Below, piece by piece: positions 43,696 to 52,898 of a stretch of 64,000 nt of DNA. The notes beneath the pieces were generated by a model, which was not told where the DNA came from, made no database searches, and was given only the letters and a program-made list of their open reading frames with translations. The stretch spans positions 17,565 to 81,564 of the forward strand of contig CAZNDN010000004.1 in assembly GCA_964571815.1 (NCBI GenBank), written 5' to 3'. The DNA comes from CAZNDN01 sp964571815 (lineage in GTDB: Bacteria; Fibrobacterota; Chitinivibrionia; Chitinivibrionales; WJKA01). The position numbers and the translations under genes are program-made. Position 1 is the first letter of the stretch. Every line of letters starts with the position of its first letter.

Positions 43696-45335
43696 ACCAC
43701 GCCGGCGGTCCCGGAAGTCCGGCGCCCGCCGCGGGCCGCTCAGATCCCTTCATCGGCAAGACAATCGGCAACTGTGAAATAGTTGAGAAGATCAACGAAG
43801 GCGGTACCGCTTACATCTACCGGGGCCACAATATCCGGTTCGATCTTGACCGGGTCGTCAAAATTCTCAAGCCGTCGCTCACCGAAGAAGAGGATTTCTT
43901 CTACCGGTTCCGCCAGGAGGCTCAGCTCACCGCGCGCCTGGACCATCCGAACATACTCCGCGTATTCGATACCGGTGAAGTGCAGGGGTATTTCTACATC
44001 GAGATGGAGCAGATCAGCGGTCGCACGCTCCGCGAGTACATTCAGGAAACCCCCCGGATCAACGAACGGGACGTGCTCGCCATCGGACTCCAGGTTGTCA
44101 ATGCGCTTTCGTACGCGCATCACGCGGAGATCTCCGCCCCCGACAACGAAACGATCCAGGGAATCCTTCACCGGGATATCAAGCCGGAAAATATCATGCT
44201 CACCCCGGGCAAGCTGGTGAAGTTGATGGACTTCGGGGCCGCCAAGCCGTTGAATATTACCTCCAATACCATGCAGGGGATGGTCGTCGGGACGTTTCAC
44301 TACATGTCACCCGAGCAGCTCAAGGGCGGACGTCTTGACATGAGGAGCGATTTCTTCTCTCTCGGTATCGTCCTCTACGAGCTGTGTACCGGTCAGAAAC
44401 CATTTTCGGCCGAGAATCTTACCGAGTTGATCGAGAAGATCACGGCCTGCAAGTATCACCGCATCCGTCAACTCCGCCCCTCGATCACTCCCATGACCGA
44501 AGAGGTGATAGAGAAACTCCTGTCGCGGGACCCCGAACACCGCCCTTCATCGGCAAGCGAGATACAGGAAAGCCTGCAGATATGCACACAGGTGCTCAAT
44601 TCATGGGGGACCGGCCGGAAAGTGAGAGTTCCCTTCTCGGCTAAACGGCTGTTCCCGTCGATAGCGCTTGCCTTCTCCTCCATTGCCCTGATCCTCTCGC
44701 TGGCGGCTTTTTTCGGCCGGGGTCCTGCACGCGGTAAGGTGCAGTATGCAACACCGGCCCGGTTGAGCCCGATCTCCGGTGCATCGCTGCTGAGCAAGGG
44801 CAAACAGTTGGAAGAGAAGGGAATGTGGCGCGAGGCCGTAGAGGTATTGGAAACGGTACCGTCGGTGGAACAGGGAGGCCTGGCCAATGAGTATCTGGAG
44901 GCGCAGATCCGAGTCGCCCGCATTTCATTCAAGCACCGCGATCAGCTCACCAAGGCCCGGTCCATCCTGGAGCAGTTGCGGATGGAATACTCCGATCCGG
45001 CGATTGATGCGTACCTGGGCCAGATTTATTTCCGGCAGGCCCTCTATATCGAAGCCAAGGAGCGTTTTGAGGCGGCACTGAACTCAAAGAAAGGGTCGGT
45101 GATCGCCCAGGACCAGAACTTCCGCTCTTCGCTTCTGTACTACCATGCCAACGCGCTGGACCGCCAGTATATCTACGTCGAACGTGACGAGTCGTTGCTG
45201 GTTGAGGCAATCAAGGCGTGGAACTATTTCAGGGATTTCACCAACTGCGATTCGGTCGACACCGAACAGTGTTCCTTTGCCGAGCGGCGGCTTGGAGAGC
45301 TGCAGTCAATCAACCGCAAGCTCAACGAAAACTGA
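43674..45335 (+). CDS. Membrane Ser/Thr protein kinase with C-terminal TPR-like region
   Basis: Hanks-type kinase of 553 residues. The kinase domain (about 30-300) is complete: glycine loop INEGGTAYIYRG, K63, E82, HRDIKPEN with D168, DFG with D187, and SPE in place of APE. A membrane helix (about 324-345) follows a basic juxtamembrane stretch. The outside part (about 365-553) is helical with TPR-like repeats (LEEKGMWREAVEVLE, YLGQIYFRQALYIEAKERFEAAL). It begins inside the end of the phosphohexomutase gene, so expression is coupled, and the mutase could be a substrate. Confidence 0.85.
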   Translation: MPSGRKVNHAGGPGSPAPAAGRSDPFIGKTIGNCEIVEKINEGGTAYIYRGHNIRFDLDRVVKILKPSLTEEEDFFYRFRQEAQLTARLDHPNILRVFDTGEVQGYFYIEMEQISGRTLREYIQETPRINERDVLAIGLQVVNALSYAHHAEISAPDNETIQGILHRDIKPENIMLTPGKLVKLMDFGAAKPLNITSNTMQGMVVGTFHYMSPEQLKGGRLDMRSDFFSLGIVLYELCTGQKPFSAENLTELIEKITACKYHRIRQLRPSITPMTEEVIEKLLSRDPEHRPSSASEIQESLQICTQVLNSWGTGRKVRVPFSAKRLFPSIALAFSSIALILSLAAFFGRGPARGKVQYATPARLSPISGASLLSKGKQLEEKGMWREAVEVLETVPSVEQGGLANEYLEAQIRVARISFKHRDQLTKARSILEQLRMEYSDPAIDAYLGQIYFRQALYIEAKERFEAALNSKKGSVIAQDQNFRSSLLYYHANALDRQYIYVERDESLLVEAIKAWNYFRDFTNCDSVDTEQCSFAERRLGELQSINRKLNEN

Positions 45336-45346
45336 GACCGGCACAT

Positions 45347-47110
45347 TCAGGGAAGCATATCCCTTACACCCGCGAAGCCTTCCTTGAGTTCCGCCAGCCG
45401 CTTCAGCACGGGCTCCCTCTTGCGCCGCTCCTGCTCCAGTTCCCGGCTCCGCTTCCGGTGGAACTCCTCCATTGCCGAGCGGATCTCGGTGAATCGACTC
45501 TGCAGCAGCTCGGAGAATTTCCCGCAGACTTCATCGATACGATGCCGCAGGCCGGTGTCGATAAGCCAGCAGCTCTGTTGCCGAAGCTCTTCGGCAAGCT
45601 CTTCGAGTTGGGGGCGGCAACGATCGATGCGGGCGTGGCCGTGCGCGATTCGCGCCTTGAACGGAAACCGCATTCGATTGATACGTCCGGCGAGTTCGCC
45701 GGTGTCGGGTTCGGCGATCATCTCATCCAGCTCAAGCGACTCGTGCACGGCTGAGGGGTCCGCCGAAGCGGGGGGTATGCGGGGAGCGATGGTGCGGGCC
45801 GCCGATGCGATTTGTTCCAGTTCTCTGGCGTGAGCCGCGGCGGCTCGCCGCAGCGGACGATTGAGCGCTTCCCGCGCCCTGAGCCCCGCCCGAGCCGAGA
45901 TGTCTCGAAAGGCATGCGGAAGCACGGTTTTGAGGACAACGCCCGGGGGACCGCCGACACTCAGCAGCGCCTCTTCCATAACCTCCATCAACCGCCCGTC
46001 AAGCCACTCCGCTTCCTCCTTCATCGTGGTATCGAGAAACCGGTGAAGCGCGTCGCGTTCGGCCTCGGTCACCCTGGCTTCCTTGTCGGCACCCTGTAGT
46101 GTTTGCTCGATATGCCGCTGCAACTCGGAAAGTGTCTCCTCCAGCTCCTCCAGCGGACGGTGATTCTCCCGCTCCTGCTCTTTGAGGTGGTTGTCGATTC
46201 CCGAAAGCGCTTCCTTGAACTTCTTGTCGAGAGCATGCGAAAGCGTGAAAAGCTTGTCAATTGCCATGAATCTCTCGATCTCATCGTGGACCGCGGTCAT
46301 TCCGCTCTTCTCGAGGGTATCCTCGCACGCTTCTTCTCCCACGCAGGCCTCGGCATTTCCGGCACATACGGGGAAGAACCGGCAATCGGCCGAATAGCCG
46401 AAATGTTCCACAATTACGCCCTGAACGAAATCGTCGATCCGGCGCCGCTCATCGGGGGTAAGCAAGTCCATCTTGTTGAAGACATAAAACACGCGGGGAA
46501 CGAACGCGCGAGCCTTGCGAAGGAATTCGATTTCCGAGTTCGTAATGGGAAGATCGGCGCTCAACACGAAAAAGGCCGCGTCGCACTCCTCCAGAAGCGT
46601 CTCCGTTGTCCTGGTGTTGTGCACGTAGGTGGAGCCGAAGCCGGGTGTGTCGATCAGGACCGTTCCATTGTGAAGCAGCGGGCTGGGGCATTCCACGGTG
46701 GCCTCCGCGACACGCGCGCGATTGCGCGGATTATGCTCTTCGGTAACGTACTCCAACAGCAGATTTCGCACACTCTCGGGAGAACTGCCGCCCCGCAACT
46801 CCCTGGTTTCGCCTGAGAAGCTTATCGTACACGCAAGCTCCGGTCCATAGCGAATGACCGTGGGAACGCTGGTCAGGGGTAGAACGGAGGTGGGAAGGAT
46901 TCGCAGGCCCAGCAGGGCGTTGATGAAGGTGCTCTTGCCGCGATTGAACAGCCCCAGCACCGCCAGATGAAGCCTGCCCTGCGTGAGGCGACTGTGGAGT
47001 TCTTCGATCCGGCGACGGTACTCGTCGCACGACTCGGGCAACTCACCACACAGGGAGAGGGCCCTGTCGATTATCTCGTCGATTGCAACGGCACTCGTTG
47101 AAGGTGGCAT
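45347..47110 (-). CDS. Bacterial dynamin-like GTPase
   Basis: Large GTPase of 587 residues. The G domain has P-loop GLFNRGKST (53-61), switch II/G3 DTPGFGS near 154 and G4 NKMD near 218. A helical region with coiled coils follows (about 280-440 and 500-587), as in dynamins. There is no obvious membrane-spanning paddle, so it may bind membrane peripherally or act on another surface. It is the last gene of a minus-strand run with a diguanylate cyclase, aroE and aroA, starting 12 nt after aroA. Confidence 0.8.
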   Translation of the reverse strand: MPPSTSAVAIDEIIDRALSLCGELPESCDEYRRRIEELHSRLTQGRLHLAVLGLFNRGKSTFINALLGLRILPTSVLPLTSVPTVIRYGPELACTISFSGETRELRGGSSPESVRNLLLEYVTEEHNPRNRARVAEATVECPSPLLHNGTVLIDTPGFGSTYVHNTRTTETLLEECDAAFFVLSADLPITNSEIEFLRKARAFVPRVFYVFNKMDLLTPDERRRIDDFVQGVIVEHFGYSADCRFFPVCAGNAEACVGEEACEDTLEKSGMTAVHDEIERFMAIDKLFTLSHALDKKFKEALSGIDNHLKEQERENHRPLEELEETLSELQRHIEQTLQGADKEARVTEAERDALHRFLDTTMKEEAEWLDGRLMEVMEEALLSVGGPPGVVLKTVLPHAFRDISARAGLRAREALNRPLRRAAAAHARELEQIASAARTIAPRIPPASADPSAVHESLELDEMIAEPDTGELAGRINRMRFPFKARIAHGHARIDRCRPQLEELAEELRQQSCWLIDTGLRHRIDEVCGKFSELLQSRFTEIRSAMEEFHRKRSRELEQERRKREPVLKRLAELKEGFAGVRDMLP

Positions 47111-47122
47111 CGGGACTCCGCG

Positions 47123-48433
47123 TTAGTCCTCGGCCTGCGGGGTGCTCCCGGCATCTATCGGGCTCATGTGCGCCCCTACCGAAACGAAATCGTCGACAAA
47201 TCCGGGATAGGTCACATCCGCCGCCTCGGCCGTGGTAACCGTAGTGGCTCCCTCGGCAACCAGCCCGGCGACGGCGAGGGCCATAACGACACGGTGATCC
47301 TCTCTCCCGTCAACCGTCGTCCCCCGCAACCGGCTGTGGTGGATCACGAGCCCGTCGGGCTCCTCGCTGATCCGCGCTCCCATCCTGCCCAGCTCGGCGC
47401 ACATCACCGAAATGCGATCCGTCTCCTTGAAACGTGCCTGGGCCACGTTGACCAGATGCGTGGTGCCTTCGGCCGCACAACCAAGCACCGCCAGCACGGG
47501 AAGCGCATCGGGAGTCGCATTAAGGTCCAGCGTGGTTCCGCGAAGACCGCTTGTTCCCGATACCCTCACCCGCCCACCGTCACGCTCCACGTCCGCTCCC
47601 ATCATTTTCAGGAACCGGAAGACCTGCTTATCACCCTGGGAGTCGGAAAAATCCAAGCCTTCGAGGGTCAGGGTGGAACCGGTTATCGCGGCGGCAACGG
47701 CGGGAAACAGCGACGAAGAGAAATCGGCGGGTACGGTCTCCCGAATCGGTCGATATCGGTGACGGCCGTGTATTCGAAAGTGCGTAAGGTCGGTTGAGCA
47801 CTCGTACGAGACGCCCATCTTGTCAAGCCACCGGCATGTCAGCTCCACGTAAGGGCGCTCGTGCAGATTGTATACTTCCACCACCGTGTCGTTGGATACG
47901 GTCGGGCACGACAGCAGCAGGCTCGAAACAAATTGTGACGAAATGCCGTCGACCCGGCACGCCCCGCCCGCGAGAGGGCCGGAGATCGTGAAGGGAATAT
48001 CCGCGTTGGAGTGGTGCAGGGTGCAGGATGCTCCCAGCTCCGTGAGAGCGTCCAGCAACGGACGCATGGGGCGCGTACGCAAGGACCGATCGCCGTCAAA
48101 CCGCCACTTCCCGGCACCGAGGGCCGCGGCGGCGCAGAAAAGCCTGGCACTGGTTCCCGAATTGCCGCAGTCAAGCACCCCGCCGGCCCGGCCGGGGGTC
48201 CCGCCGGTTCCCCGGATTTCCCATTCTTCACCGTTGTCGCGAACACGTACCTCGGCGCCCAGGCCGCCTGCCACCTCCCGCGCCGAACGACCGTCTCCGT
48301 GCGCAAGGGGGCGACGTACCGTCGAAACCCCGTCGGCAAGCGACGCAACGAGCACCGCCCGAATCGTGTGAGATTTCGACGGGGGTATCCGTAGCGTTCC
48401 GCGCAACGATGACGGCCGGACTTCCCAATTCAT
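47123..48433 (-). CDS. aroA: 3-phosphoshikimate 1-carboxyvinyltransferase (EPSP synthase)
   Basis: Sixth step of the shikimate pathway, joining phosphoenolpyruvate and shikimate-3-phosphate. The 436-residue protein has the N-terminal PPSKSHTIRAVLVASLADG, GNSGTSARLF, DGDRSLRTRPM and the C-terminal KETDRISVMCAELGRMGA, with no gaps. GGGGGA lies 6 nt before ATG 48433; the longer open frame upstream has no such site. It follows aroE by 19 nt. Confidence 0.94.
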   Translation of the reverse strand: MNWEVRPSSLRGTLRIPPSKSHTIRAVLVASLADGVSTVRRPLAHGDGRSAREVAGGLGAEVRVRDNGEEWEIRGTGGTPGRAGGVLDCGNSGTSARLFCAAAALGAGKWRFDGDRSLRTRPMRPLLDALTELGASCTLHHSNADIPFTISGPLAGGACRVDGISSQFVSSLLLSCPTVSNDTVVEVYNLHERPYVELTCRWLDKMGVSYECSTDLTHFRIHGRHRYRPIRETVPADFSSSLFPAVAAAITGSTLTLEGLDFSDSQGDKQVFRFLKMMGADVERDGGRVRVSGTSGLRGTTLDLNATPDALPVLAVLGCAAEGTTHLVNVAQARFKETDRISVMCAELGRMGARISEEPDGLVIHHSRLRGTTVDGREDHRVVMALAVAGLVAEGATTVTTAEAADVTYPGFVDDFVSVGAHMSPIDAGSTPQAED

Positions 48434-48452
48434 GACGTATCCCCCGGGATGT

Positions 48453-49325
48453 TCATCCCCCGGTCCATCGCTGAAGTTCCTCGATTTCGAAGAGTTCTTC
48501 CGGCGCATCCAGGCCGGTCCAGAGCCTGAATGACTCGAGGGCCTGGTACAGCAGCATGCGAAGCCCGTTCTGAACCCTGCACCCCCGAGCCCGGGCCAGC
48601 GTCAGGAACCTGGTGGTCGGCGGATTGTAGACGACATCGAACACAGTCGTTCCTTCACTGAACATCTCTTCCCCAAGCGGGCTTTCGTCTACCCGGGGAT
48701 GCATTCCGACGCTCGTGGCATTGACCAGCAGGGTGCTCTCGGCGCATACGCGAACGAGTTCCGGATCGGAAAACAGCTTCCATCGAACATCGAAACCGCT
48801 CATCTCACCGACCAGCGAAGCAAGCGCACCCACCCGGGCCGCGTTCCGGCCCACAAGCGTAAGCTGCGATACCCCGGCCTGACGCACCAGCGTAAAAGCG
48901 AGCGTGCACGCGGTGCCGCCGTTGCCCAGGATTACCGCCCTGCCGCCCCGGGGATCGTGGTCCATCCACCGCAGGGCCCGGAGAAAACCACGAGGATCGG
49001 TGGATGTCCCGCACAGCGTACTCCCCTCGTAGTAAAGCGTATTGACTACACCCATGCTCCGAGCCGGCTCCACCAGCCTGTCGCAATACGGTACAACCGC
49101 GGCCTTGTGCGGTACGGTCACATTGCAGCCGACCCAGCCGAGGCCCCTGAGGGCGTGCATCGCTACGTGAACTTTGTCGCGCGGAACGCGCAGCGGAACG
49201 TACGCACATTCCGGACACAGGCGTGAGAAAGCCCTGTTGTGAATCAAAGGAGAAATCGAATGCGCAACCGGATCGCCCAGAAGCGCCACGATACGGCTCG
49301 CCCCCGTAATGCGCACGGCTTCCAT
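48453..49325 (-). CDS. aroE: Shikimate dehydrogenase
   Basis: NADPH-dependent reduction of 3-dehydroshikimate. The 290 residues contain the substrate-site motifs HSISPLIHN (23-31) and GCNVTVPHKAAV, with the catalytic lysine in PHK. The NADP-binding loop is ILGNGGTACTLAF. A conserved GLRMLLYQALESFRLWTG closes the protein. It begins 3 nt after the diguanylate cyclase stop, so the two are tightly coupled. Confidence 0.93.
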   Translation of the reverse strand: MEAVRITGASRIVALLGDPVAHSISPLIHNRAFSRLCPECAYVPLRVPRDKVHVAMHALRGLGWVGCNVTVPHKAAVVPYCDRLVEPARSMGVVNTLYYEGSTLCGTSTDPRGFLRALRWMDHDPRGGRAVILGNGGTACTLAFTLVRQAGVSQLTLVGRNAARVGALASLVGEMSGFDVRWKLFSDPELVRVCAESTLLVNATSVGMHPRVDESPLGEEMFSEGTTVFDVVYNPPTTRFLTLARARGCRVQNGLRMLLYQALESFRLWTGLDAPEELFEIEELQRWTGG

Positions 49326-49328
49326 AGC

Positions 49329-50276
49329 TCAGGATTCCTTCTCCCTGAAGAAAGCCTTCACACAATTGCGTCCGTTGTGCTTGGCGCGGTACAGGGCTAC
49401 GTCGGCCTCCTCCACCATCTCCGAGGGACTCTTCAGATCGGCCCGAAACGCCGTCGCACCGACCGACACCGAAAGTCGACCGGTGGGAAGCGCCTGCTCG
49501 TTTACAAACCGGAAATCGAAGACCGCTCTGCGAATGTGTTCTGCCGTATGCAGCGCCAGGTTCAGCGATTGCGAAGGGAGCAAAATCGCAAACTCCTCAC
49601 CGCCGAATCGCGACACGGTATCGTCGGGACTGCACACCGCGTGAAGTATCCGGACGGTCTCCGTAAGGGCGATATCCCCCTTGATATGCCCGTTGAGATC
49701 GTTGTACACCTTGAAATGGTCCAGGTCAAGCATCAACAGGGAGAACATGAACCCCGACGTCTTCGCCGAAACAAAATGTCTCTTCAACTGCTCTTCGAGG
49801 AAATTCCTGTTGTACGCGTGCGTGAGTGCATCAACCAGCGCCCGACTGGCCGTGTCTGCATACTCGCGGGCATCCACTATCTTGGGGTTGATGATGGCAC
49901 GCTTGATGTTCGTGTAGTAGTCCAGCGCCGCAACGCGCACACCCACGTTCCGGCCCAGCTTCTCGCTCACCGTGTACTTGTGATTGAGGATATTCTTCCA
50001 GTCTTTCCGGGCCTCGTTTTCGGGCAGCCGTATCTGGACAAGAGCAAAAACGATATCCCGATAGTAGGTGCCGGGCCGCTTGCCCAGCGTCTCCAGCAGG
50101 CGCTCATCCCGGTTGATATGCGACTCGAGATCGCCGCCGGCAAGCTCAATGACATGCGAATCGGTCAGCTCCTTCAGATTGCGAATATCGTCAATTTTCA
50201 GGGCCGTGGTGTCCAGCTCGCTCCTGAGCTGGTCCACACTGACCTCATGGTACTCCCGGCTTTTTTGTATTTCCAT
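49329..50276 (-). CDS. Diguanylate cyclase (GGDEF)
   Basis: Makes cyclic di-GMP. The 315-residue protein has a helical N-terminal part of unknown type (1-140) and a GGDEF domain with DLDHFKVYNDLNGHIKGD and the active site GGEEF (225-229). The RxxD product-inhibition site is absent (SPDD instead). No membrane segment is seen. I use ATG 50276, with GGAG 10 nt upstream; an open frame continues upstream into the XRE gene region and is not used. It is the first gene of the aroE-aroA-dynamin operon. Confidence 0.85.
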   Translation of the reverse strand: MEIQKSREYHEVSVDQLRSELDTTALKIDDIRNLKELTDSHVIELAGGDLESHINRDERLLETLGKRPGTYYRDIVFALVQIRLPENEARKDWKNILNHKYTVSEKLGRNVGVRVAALDYYTNIKRAIINPKIVDAREYADTASRALVDALTHAYNRNFLEEQLKRHFVSAKTSGFMFSLLMLDLDHFKVYNDLNGHIKGDIALTETVRILHAVCSPDDTVSRFGGEEFAILLPSQSLNLALHTAEHIRRAVFDFRFVNEQALPTGRLSVSVGATAFRADLKSPSEMVEEADVALYRAKHNGRNCVKAFFREKES

Positions 50277-50363
50277 GGCGAATACACTCCGGCACCATTT
50301 GATGGCGCACGTCACGGAATCAAAATACTTTTTGTCTTTCAACCGCAAAGCCGGCCGAAGGGG

Positions 50364-50392
50364 TTGACAGTGCCGTGAGCGAAATTTATAAT
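50364..50392 (+). promoter_or_regulatory. Perfect consensus promoter of the XRE-leuC-leuD operon
   Basis: TTGACA (50364-50369), 17-nt spacer, TATAAT (50387-50392). The expected start point, seven to eight bases later, coincides with the ATG at 50400, so the transcript appears to be leaderless. Confidence 0.85.
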
Positions 50393-50399
50393 TACTGCA

Positions 50400-51035
50400 A
50401 TGAATACAGTGCAGCTTAAACCGCCGGCGGTTCGACTTGGAAGGATACTCCGGCTTGTGCGTGAGAAGAGTTCCCGGAGTCAGGCTCAGGTGGCCGGAGC
50501 TTCGGAAATTTCGGTGTCGATGCTGAGTCAGATCGAGCGTGGCAGAGTTTCTCCCTCGATCGATACGCTTCTTCGCGTCTGCACCGCGCTTGACCTGGAG
50601 GTATCGGAGGTATTCGAACGGCTCGCGCCCGGGAGGCCGGTGCGTATCTACCGACCGGGCGAGCGGTTGCGTTCCAACGGAGAAGGAGTAGTCTACGAGC
50701 AGCTTGCCGGCAGTCCGGATCCCGCGTTTCCGTCGGAGATGTTTCTCCTGGAGGTTGAGCCCGGCCGCAAGATCGGTTTCTCCGGCAGTGCTCACGAGGG
50801 AATCGAAATGGGATATGTCCTGAGCGGGCGGGCGGTGATTACGCTGGGCGGGCGGACATACGAAGTGGCGCGTGGAGACAGCGTCTCGTTCAGTGCGCAG
50901 GTTCCGCACCGTTTATCCAACCACACCGGAAGCTGCTTCCGGGCGATCTGGACCGTAATGCCGCCGCACAAGGACTATCTGGAACTGGAATCACACGACT
51001 CCTCCGAAACCACGGCGGAGAGCGAGGGGCAGTAA
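50400..51035 (+). CDS. XRE-family regulator with cupin sensor domain
   Basis: Transcription factor of 211 residues with an N-terminal helix-turn-helix (about 12-70, SQAQVAGASEISVSMLSQIERGRVSPS) and a C-terminal cupin (about 110-190, EGIEMGYVLSGRAVITLGG) that could bind a small ligand. It is encoded just before leuC (15 nt) and is probably their regulator; a leucine-pathway intermediate would be a reasonable ligand. The mRNA seems to begin at its start codon, with no ribosome site. Confidence 0.85.
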   Translation: MNTVQLKPPAVRLGRILRLVREKSSRSQAQVAGASEISVSMLSQIERGRVSPSIDTLLRVCTALDLEVSEVFERLAPGRPVRIYRPGERLRSNGEGVVYEQLAGSPDPAFPSEMFLLEVEPGRKIGFSGSAHEGIEMGYVLSGRAVITLGGRTYEVARGDSVSFSAQVPHRLSNHTGSCFRAIWTVMPPHKDYLELESHDSSETTAESEGQ

Positions 51036-51050
51036 CGAAAGGACACGGCC

Positions 51051-52358
51051 ATGGGCAGAACAATCACTGAGAAGATTTTCGATGCGCACACCGTCGACGA
51101 GCCGTTTCCGGGCACCTGTGTGTTGCGGCTGGATGTGGTTATGTGTCATGAAATCACGACACCCATAGCGATCAACGATCTGGCGGCGCGCGGCAAGGAC
51201 CGGGTATTTGACAAGAACAGGATCAAGGCGGTAATCGATCACGTAACGCCGTCGAAGGACACGCTCTCGGCCATGCAGGCGGATGTGCTGCGGAAGTGGG
51301 CACGGCGTCATGGGATAGTTGATTTTTTCGATGTCGGCCGCAACGGAGTCTGTCATGCGTTGTTTCCCGAAAAGGGTTTCATCCGTCCCGGGAATACGGT
51401 TATCATGGGAGACAGCCACACGTGCACACACGGAGCGTTCGGCGCGTTCGCCGCCGGTGTCGGGAGTACGGACCTTGAAGTGGGGATACTCAAGGGCGTG
51501 TGCGCGTTCCGCCGGCCGAAGACGTTTCGCGTGGACGTAGTCGGCAAGGTCCCCGACGGGGTGTTTGCCAAGGACATCATCCTGGAGATCATCCGCATCC
51601 TGAGTGTCAACGGCGCCACGGGTCGTGTCGTGGAATTCAGGGGGCCGGTGGTTGAAGCAATGTCGATGGACGAGCGGATGACGCTGTGCAACATGGCGGT
51701 CGAGGCCGGGGGGACGTCGGGACTGTGTTTGCCCGACGACGTCACGCTGGAGTACCTGTGGCCGCGGGTGAAGGAAGAGTACGGCGAAGATCGGGATGCT
51801 GCCCTGGAGGGGTTTCGGGCCTTGCACTCCGACAGCGATGCGGAATACGAACGAAGTCTCACCGTGGATGTATCGAAGGTGGAGCCGGTAGCCACGGTCG
51901 GCTACAAACCCGACCAGGTGCGTCCGATCAGGGAGTTGGGCGATATTTCGATCAATCAGGTGTATATTGGAAGCTGCACGAACGGAAGGCTCTCCGACCT
52001 TCGCGAGGCCGCGGCGGTAGTGAAGGGTTCGCCGCTTGCTCCCGGTGTACGCGGTATCGTGAGTCCGGCCACGCCTCGAACGTATCGTGAGGCCATGCAC
52101 GAAGGTCTCCTCGATAGTTTCATGGAAGCGGGCTACTGTGTGATCAATCCGACGTGCGGCGCCTGCCTGGGGATGTCCGACGGCGTGCTGGCCCCGGGAG
52201 AGGTATGCGCATCGACCACGAACCGTAATTTCTACGGTCGGATGGGCACGGGGGGGATGGTGCACCTCATGAGCCCGGCATCGGCGGCCGCTTCGGGGAT
52301 AACCGGTCACCTGACCGATCCCCGAAGTCTCACCACAGCTCGAAAGGAAAACGCATGA
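51051..52358 (+). CDS. leuC: 3-isopropylmalate dehydratase large subunit
   Basis: Aconitase-family [4Fe-4S] enzyme of 435 residues. Cluster cysteines are in IGSCTNGR and in PTCGACLG (two), with MGDSHTCTHGAFGAFAAGVG in the active site. It belongs to the short, archaeal-type (LeuC2-like) branch rather than the longer enterobacterial form, so homoaconitase-like activity cannot be excluded, but pairing with leuD and the other leu genes supports the leucine role, and probably citramalate. AAAGGA precedes the ATG. Its stop overlaps leuD in ATGA (52355-52358). Confidence 0.9.
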   Translation: MGRTITEKIFDAHTVDEPFPGTCVLRLDVVMCHEITTPIAINDLAARGKDRVFDKNRIKAVIDHVTPSKDTLSAMQADVLRKWARRHGIVDFFDVGRNGVCHALFPEKGFIRPGNTVIMGDSHTCTHGAFGAFAAGVGSTDLEVGILKGVCAFRRPKTFRVDVVGKVPDGVFAKDIILEIIRILSVNGATGRVVEFRGPVVEAMSMDERMTLCNMAVEAGGTSGLCLPDDVTLEYLWPRVKEEYGEDRDAALEGFRALHSDSDAEYERSLTVDVSKVEPVATVGYKPDQVRPIRELGDISINQVYIGSCTNGRLSDLREAAAVVKGSPLAPGVRGIVSPATPRTYREAMHEGLLDSFMEAGYCVINPTCGACLGMSDGVLAPGEVCASTTNRNFYGRMGTGGMVHLMSPASAAASGITGHLTDPRSLTTARKENA

Positions 52359-52885
52359 AACGATTCGGCGGAAGGGTACTGTTTCTTGACAGGTCGGATA
52401 TCAACACCGACGAAATCATACCGGCGAAATACCTCACGGCGGTCGACAAACAGAGTCTGGGCCCGCATCTGCTTGAAGATCTCTCCCTGGAGGGGTTCTC
52501 GCGTGAGGGGCCGGGCTTCAGTGAGGCCGGCGTGATCGTGACCCGCGCCAATTTCGGCTGCGGATCCTCACGGGAGCACGCGGTATGGGCGCTTGAGGTC
52601 AACGGGATCACGGCGGTATTCGCCGAGAGCTTTGCCAGGATCTTTCGGCGCAACATGTTCAACGGCGGACTTCCGGCCGTGGAGCTTCCCTCAGCGGCTA
52701 TCGAGGAGATCTTCGGGTTGGCCGCCGGCGGCTCCGTGCGCTGCGAAATCGACATCGAAACGAAGTCGGCAGTGTTTTCGTCCGACGACGGGGGCCGGAG
52801 GGAAGTCGAATTCTCGCTCGCGCCGTTCGACGAAGCCCTGGTGGTGCACGGAGGATGGATAGAATACGCCGATTCGCGATACTGA
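52355..52885 (+). CDS. leuD: 3-isopropylmalate dehydratase small subunit
   Basis: The swivelling subunit that completes the LeuC active site, 176 residues. The family pattern is seen in DINTDEIIPAKYLT, NFGCGSSREHAVWAL and ESFARIFRRNMFNGGLP. It is translationally coupled to leuC. Confidence 0.92.
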   Translation: MKRFGGRVLFLDRSDINTDEIIPAKYLTAVDKQSLGPHLLEDLSLEGFSREGPGFSEAGVIVTRANFGCGSSREHAVWALEVNGITAVFAESFARIFRRNMFNGGLPAVELPSAAIEEIFGLAAGGSVRCEIDIETKSAVFSSDDGGRREVEFSLAPFDEALVVHGGWIEYADSRY

Positions 52886-52898
52886 TTCTCGTCGCGTG

